The notes below the pieces were generated by a model that saw only the letters and a program-made list of their open reading frames with translations, made no database searches and had not been told where the DNA came from. A DNA stretch of 64,000 bases from Ruminococcaceae bacterium D5 (GTDB lineage Bacteria; Bacillota; Clostridia; Oscillospirales; Ruminococcaceae): contig FORK01000005.1 of NCBI GenBank assembly GCA_900113995.1, positions 62,001 through 126,000 on the forward strand. The letters are read 5' to 3'. The translations under genes were made by a program, and so were the position numbers. How positions within the stretch are numbered: the stretch's first letter is position 1; every line of letters starts with the position of its first letter. Positions 59,470 to 64,000 of the stretch are shown here, piece by piece.

Positions 59470-60396
59470 TTACTGCTTCTCAGGATGGAGCTTGAGATCG
59501 ACAACGGGATTGATGAGCGGCTCCATCGAGAAGCCGTCCGGGCCGCAGATGCGGCACTCGGCCACATCGCCGTCCTGAATATGGAAGGCGCGCGGGGTAC
59601 CGGTGGACAGAACATCTCCGGCAAGCCAGCCCTGAATGCTGCTGTGCAGAGAAACCAGCTTGGACGGCTGATGCATCATGTTGCTGACCACGTTCTTGGC
59701 ATAGACCTCGCCGTTATGGACCGACTGGACCTCCAGCTTCAGCACGTCGGGCACCTCATCCGGGGTGACCAGCTGAGGTCCGAAGGAGAAGAAGGTGGGA
59801 AAATTCTTCACGATGGTCAGGTAGCGGGGATTGCCGCTTACATAATCGTTGCCCTTGAGGATCGATTCCTCGGTCATGTCGAGAATCGTGGTGTATCCGA
59901 CGATGACCTTCTCCCAGTCCTTCTCGGAAACGTCACGGCAGTCCTGGCCCAGAATGACGCCCAGCTCCGCTTCGGCGGTGGTCTTCTGCGCCTCTTTGAG
60001 GGCTGGGGTCCTGATCTCATCGCCGGGTCCGATCAGGGTATCAGCCTGCTTAAAAAAGCTGCCCGGGAATCCGGTCGGGGCGGCGGAGCCGATATCTCCC
60101 GCATGATCCAGATAGTTCAGGCCGATGCCAAAGATGCGGCGGGGGGTGCGGTAGAGAGGTCCGTATACCACCTGATCGGCGGGAACCAACCCGGGAAGGG
60201 TTTCAAGCTCCCCGCGTCCGCCCGCATTGTACCAGGCGGTCAGGCCGGGGATCTGCCCCGCGCAGATCAGATCGTACATTTCTGTTTTCCATGCGGTGCC
60301 CTTGGCCGCGTTGAGCGCCTCAACCGGGAATACGCCGCCCGCGGTCACGATGCCGGCAATCTCCCGGCCATTCTGCTTGATGGTTGCAAGTCTCAT
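59470..60396 (-). CDS. Fumarylacetoacetate hydrolase (FAH) family protein
   Basis: FAH-family enzymes use a divalent metal to hydrolyse, decarboxylate or hydrate 2-oxo/enol acids. The 308-residue protein has GIGLNYLDHAGDIG (about 90-103), the metal-site EAELGVILG (about 142), GYTTILDMTEESIL (about 167) and the C-terminal STGTPRAF with GDVAECRICGPDGF. It is longer at the N-terminus than FAHD1-type decarboxylases. GGAGGAGG precedes ATG 60396. Its place between two hydroxyacid dehydrogenases and an unknown gene suggests action on a 2-oxo acid intermediate. Confidence 0.85.
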   Translation of the reverse strand: MRLATIKQNGREIAGIVTAGGVFPVEALNAAKGTAWKTEMYDLICAGQIPGLTAWYNAGGRGELETLPGLVPADQVVYGPLYRTPRRIFGIGLNYLDHAGDIGSAAPTGFPGSFFKQADTLIGPGDEIRTPALKEAQKTTAEAELGVILGQDCRDVSEKDWEKVIVGYTTILDMTEESILKGNDYVSGNPRYLTIVKNFPTFFSFGPQLVTPDEVPDVLKLEVQSVHNGEVYAKNVVSNMMHQPSKLVSLHSSIQGWLAGDVLSTGTPRAFHIQDGDVAECRICGPDGFSMEPLINPVVDLKLHPEKQ

Positions 60397-60419
60397 AACT
60401 GTTTCCTCCTCCAGATCTT

Positions 60420-61358
60420 TTAAATGATGCGTCCCACGGGTTCCTTTCCGGCCAGAACCGCAATGGTGTTCTGGGCGGCAATCCGGGAAACCCGGGTCGC
60501 AGATTCGATGGTGGTAGGTGCGTAGTGCGGAGTCACGATCACATTCGGCATTGCGAACAGGGGACTTTCCGGCGCGACCGGCTCCGGGTCGGTCACATCA
60601 AGGCCCGCTCCGGCAATCCGTCCCGACCGCAGCGCCTCGATCAGCGCCGCCTCATCGACCATCGGGCCGCGCGCACAGTTGATTAGGAAAGCGCCGGGCT
60701 TCATCAGCGCGAGACGCTCGCGGTTGACCAAGCGGCGCGTCTCATCGGTCAGGTTCGCGTGCAGCGAGACAAAGTCTGCCTCACGGAAAATTTGCTCCGG
60801 GGAGCCGGCTCGCTCCACCCATGCGGGCATTTCGGAAACATAGGGGTCATAGGCGAGAATCCGCGCGTCGAAAGCGCCATGCGCCATCTTTGCAAAATGG
60901 CTGCCGATGCATCCAAAGCCGATCACGCCGACCGTCTTTCCGGTCGCCTCAACCCCTTCCCCGCTGTTCTTGGCGGCAAAGCCGATCTCCCGGTAAGCGT
61001 TGGAGACGGGGATGATATTCTTCGCAAGGGTCAGCATCAGGGTAAATGCGTGCTCCGCAACCGACAGGCTGTTGGCATTCGGAGTCACCGTCACCGCAAC
61101 CCCCGCCTCCCGGCAGTAATCCAGATCGATGTTGTCAATCCCGACTCCATGCTTGCTGACAATACGCAGATGCTCCGCTGTCTTCAGCAGCGAGCCGGGC
61201 AGGTCGATAATCCGCACGATCACGGCATCCGCATCGACGATCTCACGCGCAATCTGTGCCATATCGCGGTTTTCCACCTGCACAACCTGATGACCCGCCG
61301 CCCGCAGAAGCTGCGGGCCGATGGGATGCACCTTTTCTGTAATCAATACCTTTCCCAC
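60420..61358 (-). CDS. D-2-hydroxyacid dehydrogenase, 3-phosphoglycerate-dehydrogenase-like
   Basis: The 312-residue enzyme has VSKHGVGIDNIDLDYC, GVIGFGCIGSHFAKMAHGAF (NAD motif, about residue 143), AYDPYV with the NAD-preferring Asp, INCARGPMVDEAALIEALRSG (catalytic Arg), LDVTDPEPV (Glu) and TPHYAP (His). It resembles the (S)-sulfolactate dehydrogenase SlcC and SerA-like proteins. The start is GTG 61358. Fifteen bases separate it from the Ldh2-type gene; enzymes of these two folds usually have opposite stereochemistry. Confidence 0.87.
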   Translation of the reverse strand: MGKVLITEKVHPIGPQLLRAAGHQVVQVENRDMAQIAREIVDADAVIVRIIDLPGSLLKTAEHLRIVSKHGVGIDNIDLDYCREAGVAVTVTPNANSLSVAEHAFTLMLTLAKNIIPVSNAYREIGFAAKNSGEGVEATGKTVGVIGFGCIGSHFAKMAHGAFDARILAYDPYVSEMPAWVERAGSPEQIFREADFVSLHANLTDETRRLVNRERLALMKPGAFLINCARGPMVDEAALIEALRSGRIAGAGLDVTDPEPVAPESPLFAMPNVIVTPHYAPTTIESATRVSRIAAQNTIAVLAGKEPVGRII

Positions 61359-61373
61359 TGTGCCGTTCCCCCT

Positions 61374-62411
61374 TTATGACAGGCTCACGCCATAGCGCGC
61401 GCCAATTTCCTGAAGCTCCGCATAAACCGCATCGGAGATCTCAATTCCCTTCTCAAGACGCTCGGCATGACGGCGGCATTCGATCTCACCCGGCATGAAG
61501 ATCTCAGAAACGCCGGGTTTTTTGTGCAGTGCCTTGATCTCCTTAGACATTTGGGAAATTCTGCTCCTGAAGGTCTCGAGCGGTACAAATTTCGAAATAT
61601 CAATCGCACAGAAGATATGGCCCACTCCCTGCGGGTTGACCATATCCGCGTAGAGGTCGTTGAGATGGGGGCCAAATTCGCCGCCGCTGAGGACGCCGCA
61701 GAAGATATCCACAAAGATGGCGAGGCCGCTGCCCTTTGGACCGCCGATCGGCACCATCGTTCCCTTCCGCCCCACTGCAGGGTCGGTCGTGGGCTTTCCG
61801 TCAGGACCAAGCGCCCACCCCTCAGGGATGCTTTTGCCGAGCTTCTGCGCCAAAATCAGCTTGCCCATCGCGACAACGCTCGGAGCCATATCAAGAACCA
61901 CCGGCAGCTCTTCGGAGGGGACGGCAATCGAAATCGGATTGGTACCCATGTATGCGTCGCTGCTGCCCCACGGCGCAATTTTAGCGGTCACATTGGTCAT
62001 TGCAATTCCGATCATCCCGGCGGAAGCGGCCATCTTGGTATAATAGGCCGCCGTGCCGAAATGGTTGGAGGATTTCACCGTCGCCCAACAGGAACCCGCC
62101 TGCGCCGCCTTTTCGATACATTTTTTCATTGCGAAGGTCGCGCCCACCGCGCCCATGCAATTACCTGCGTCCACCGCCAGCGCGGCGGGAGATTCGCTGA
62201 GAACCCGCACCCTGTTTTCCTTTTCGACCACGCCGGCGTCGAGACGCTGTAGATAGATCGAAAGACGGCTTACCCCATGGGATTCCACGCCTGAGAGATC
62301 AGCATCGACCAGACAGTCCGCGACGGTTGCCGCATCGGCGGGTGAAATTCCTGCGCGGGTCAGCACCCGTGTGCAATAAGAGCGCAATTGTTCTCCGGTA
62401 AAACACCTCAT
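61374..62411 (-). CDS. Ldh2-family (malate/L-lactate/ureidoglycolate type) dehydrogenase
   Basis: The 345-residue NAD(P) enzyme has the non-Rossmann Ldh2 fold with SGVESHGVSRLSIYLQRL (catalytic His, about residue 45), VKSSNHFGTAAYYTKMA (about 112), MTNVTAKIAPWGSSDAYMGTNPISIAVP (about 138) and GGPKGSGLAIFVDIFCGVLSGG. Relatives oxidise L-malate, L-lactate, ureidoglycolate or (R)-sulfolactate (ComC). ATG 62411 follows AGGAGG. First gene of a four-gene operon divergent from a LysR regulator. Confidence 0.88.
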   Translation of the reverse strand: MRCFTGEQLRSYCTRVLTRAGISPADAATVADCLVDADLSGVESHGVSRLSIYLQRLDAGVVEKENRVRVLSESPAALAVDAGNCMGAVGATFAMKKCIEKAAQAGSCWATVKSSNHFGTAAYYTKMAASAGMIGIAMTNVTAKIAPWGSSDAYMGTNPISIAVPSEELPVVLDMAPSVVAMGKLILAQKLGKSIPEGWALGPDGKPTTDPAVGRKGTMVPIGGPKGSGLAIFVDIFCGVLSGGEFGPHLNDLYADMVNPQGVGHIFCAIDISKFVPLETFRSRISQMSKEIKALHKKPGVSEIFMPGEIECRRHAERLEKGIEISDAVYAELQEIGARYGVSLS

Positions 62412-62553
62412 GGATTTTCCTCCTTCTCCACTTGCATATTGATTCTGATTGCCTTACAATAGAAGCATAATGTTTTTCTTATGAAGTTTCATTTTCTTTT
62501 TTGACATTTTTATCATATCATGCCATCTGTTTTGATACCATCGTGAATATTGA

Positions 62554-62565
62554 TATGATATCATA
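62554..62565. promoter_or_regulatory. Palindrome in the LysR/Ldh2 divergent region
   Basis: TATGATATCATA is a perfect 12-base palindrome 26 bases before the LysR start; TATCATATCATG about 55 bases to the left is a half-related site. Likely regulator contacts. Confidence 0.45.
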
Positions 62566-62590
62566 AGCAATCAGCTATAGGAGGATACAA

Positions 62591-63517
62591 ATGGTTCCGA
62601 AGAACCCTGAGTATTTTTTGACAATCGCCGCCGAACGTTCCGTCTCGAAGGCCGCCGAACGCCTTTATCTTTCACAGCCCTATCTCAGCCAGTACCTCGC
62701 GCGGCTGGAAAAAGAACTCGGAGCAAGGCTTTTCGACCGCTCGCACACACCGCTGATGCTTACGCCGGCGGGCGAACTTTACCGCAGCTATCTGGAAAGT
62801 GTTTCGCTGCTCGGCAGGCGGCTCGATTCTCAGCTCAGCGAGCTTCAGGAACATAAGGGAAATACCCTGCACATCGGCGTGGCAATCTGGCGCGGCTCAG
62901 TGCTGCTGCCGGATATCCTGCCGCGGTACACCGCCGATCATCCCGAGGTGCGCATTGTACTGCATGAGCACCCCTCCAACGAGCTGCTTGAGCTGATCCA
63001 AAACGATGTCATCGACTTTGCGGTGCTTCACACGCCCGACGATACCCGCGAAATCACCTACGAGACCATCTTCCATGAACGGCTGCTTCTGGCCGCACAC
63101 CGCAGCAACCCGGTGGCCGCCCAATTCGAAACCAGCGTTGAGGATCCCCGGCCGGTGGATATCCGGCTTTTCGAGCGGGAACGCTTCATCCTTTTGCAGA
63201 GCAGCCAGATTATCGCCCGGGTGGTGGAAAACCTGTTCCAGCGTTATGGGATGAACGTTTCCCACACCATCCACACCACCAGCAGCACCACCGCCGTCAA
63301 TCTGGTCGGTGAAAACTTTGGGCTGACCTTCCTGCCGGAAGCCGGAATCCGGCGCGCCGCCGGACTTTCTCAGCTCAAATTCTTTACGGTTGATTCTCCG
63401 ACTCTGACCATCCCGCTGTCTATCGTCTACAAAAAGTCCGCCTTTATCTCCCCTGCGGCCCGTGCATTCATCGACCTGACTTATGAGCATTACTCCTGTT
63501 ACCGAAAAAAGAGCTAG
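62591..63517 (+). CDS. LysR-family regulator of the Ldh2 operon
   Basis: The 308-residue protein has the LysR helix-turn-helix FLTIAAERSVSKAAERLYLSQPYLSQYLARLEKEL (residues 9-43) and an effector-binding domain (LHIGVAIWRGSVLLPDIL, then ENFGLTFLPEAGI). It is divergent from the Ldh2 operon, its probable target, which would respond to a hydroxy or oxo acid. TAGGAGG precedes ATG 62591. Nothing follows on the same strand except decayed sequence. Confidence 0.9.
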   Translation: MVPKNPEYFLTIAAERSVSKAAERLYLSQPYLSQYLARLEKELGARLFDRSHTPLMLTPAGELYRSYLESVSLLGRRLDSQLSELQEHKGNTLHIGVAIWRGSVLLPDILPRYTADHPEVRIVLHEHPSNELLELIQNDVIDFAVLHTPDDTREITYETIFHERLLLAAHRSNPVAAQFETSVEDPRPVDIRLFERERFILLQSSQIIARVVENLFQRYGMNVSHTIHTTSSTTAVNLVGENFGLTFLPEAGIRRAAGLSQLKFFTVDSPTLTIPLSIVYKKSAFISPAARAFIDLTYEHYSCYRKKS

Positions 63518-63734
63518 CGTCCCTCCGCTGCAAAATTCCCCCCGACAGGAATACGAGTAGTCATAAAGACAATTTGTGAACCGAGATCAAAGCAAACAGA
63601 ATACGAAAAGAATTACAGTGAAAATTTGCACCCTTCAATAAGTGTATTTACGAAAAACTAAAACTGTTTTATGTTACAGCCAGGCGATGACCGATGGATG
63701 AATTGTAAATAAATTGATTGGATGGTTTATTATT

Positions 63735-63890
63735 ATGGCAAAGATTGAACCAGAATATATTGTGAAGTAAGGCCTTCTGTATTCGAACAAGGAAACGGGC
63801 CGTGAGGAACTAAATCGTATGCTTAGAAAATGCGAGAAAATGCGTTTGAACCACCTTTACATTTACAATCCGCAGATGGATGCAGTATAA
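63735..63890 (+). pseudogene. Decayed fragment resembling a serine-recombinase middle region
   Basis: One frame reads MAKIEPEYIVK, a TAA stop at 63768, then GLLYSNKETGREELNRMLRK and CEKMRLNHLYIYN before two stops. The second part recalls the stretch around GTNTKKREEFNRMIEDCxxGKID of serine site-specific recombinases. The match is short and judged by eye, so this is a tentative call. Confidence 0.3.
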
Positions 63891-63983
63891 TAAAATTAGC
63901 AACGACATGGAATTTAACATTCTATAGCTGCAATAAAATGAAAATGCTATATATTATTTCTTATATAATGGAGAGAAATTGCT

Positions 63984-64000
63984 ATGAATGAAATCTATCA
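63984..64000 (+). CDS. Possible gene start cut by the window edge
   Basis: ATG 63984 follows GGAGAGAAATTGCT, a fair ribosome site, and reads MNEIY before the window ends. Nothing can be said about the product. Confidence 0.35.

Larger units (their letters stand above)
63518..64000. other. AT-rich region downstream of the LysR gene
   Basis: Low-GC sequence unlike the neighbouring genes, with no clear terminator after the LysR gene. It contains a decayed recombinase-like fragment and, at the very edge, a possible gene start. Confidence 0.55.

Noticed and set aside
60420-62411. Sulfolactate degradation (SlcC/ComC) as the definite role of the two dehydrogenases
   Set aside because: The dehydrogenase pair fits, but no sulfolactate sulfo-lyase (SuyA/SuyB-like) or sulfonate transporter is encoded in the window, so only the general inversion idea is kept.
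1-64000. rRNA, tRNA, tmRNA genes
   Set aside because: I looked for tRNA T-loop signatures and rRNA landmarks on both strands by eye and saw none; a covariance-model scan would be decisive.

Overview
The window looks like chromosome of a strictly anaerobic Firmicute of class Clostridia, probably near the Oscillospirales/Ruminococcaceae. Evidence seen in the sequence: strong AGGAGG-type ribosome sites, several GTG/TTG starts, a complete Rnf ferredoxin:NAD+ complex, a c-di-AMP cyclase/CdaR pair, the MEP isoprenoid genes ispD/ispF, a tetrahydrofolate (THF) riboswitch, and moderately GC-rich genes separated by AT-rich spacers. No rRNA, tRNA, CRISPR array or intact mobile element was recognised. 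All assignments come from reading motifs and family resemblance; no search was run.

Layout. 1-8 kb is housekeeping, mostly on the minus strand: recJ (cut by the window edge), an FAD oxidoreductase, cdaR-cdaA, ispF-ispD and a DivIVA-type protein. 8-14.8 kb has a LysR gene divergent from a YeiH-type transporter, a MATE efflux pump, an RlmI-like methyltransferase and a PepT-like peptidase. 15.2-22.4 kb is a peptide/p-aminobenzoyl-glutamate block: two near-duplicate AbgT transporters around an AbgB-like amidohydrolase, then another M20 peptidase and a NERD-like membrane protein. 22.7-26.9 kb holds a secondary-alcohol (isopropanol-type) dehydrogenase, an alpha/beta hydrolase, a DsrE-like protein, an Rrf2 regulator, an HD hydrolase and a broken aldo/keto reductase.

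27.1-38.7 kb is the most interesting part. It is a minus-strand one-carbon cluster: TAXI-TRAP importer, D-2-hydroxyacid dehydrogenase, a divergent PanB-like hydroxymethyltransferase, formate-THF ligase, a cyclodeaminase/cyclohydrolase-family protein, a FolD lacking its cyclohydrolase residues, a formate/nitrite channel and a folate ECF S component behind a THF riboswitch. A LysR gene lies at the head. Together they suggest catabolism of an imported 2-hydroxy-4-hydroxymethyl acid (pantoate-like or 2,4-dihydroxybutyrate-like): oxidation to the 2-oxo acid, transfer of the hydroxymethyl group to THF, oxidation to formyl-THF, ATP from formate release, and formate export. Two matching 19-bp T-N11-A palindromes sit before the transporter genes and before the dehydrogenase gene.

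39-44 kb is a TetR regulator divergent from an MMPL/RND exporter and its exported coiled-coil partner. 44-45.6 kb is repeat-rich with one small DUF3795-like gene. 45.6-48.0 kb is an operon of D-2-hydroxyacid dehydrogenase, RidA and a threonine-synthase-like enzyme. 48.2-55.5 kb is apbE, a Gx transporter gene and rnfCDGEAB, with a TPM-domain lipoprotein gene upstream. 55.6-58.3 kb has a DEAD-box helicase, a frameshifted zinc-ribbon lipid/membrane-anchored protein and a small XRE regulator. 58.6-63.5 kb is a LysR gene divergent from an operon with an Ldh2-type dehydrogenase, a D-2-hydroxyacid dehydrogenase, a fumarylacetoacetase-family enzyme and a protein I do not recognise. The last 480 bases hold a decayed recombinase-like fragment and the first codons of another gene.
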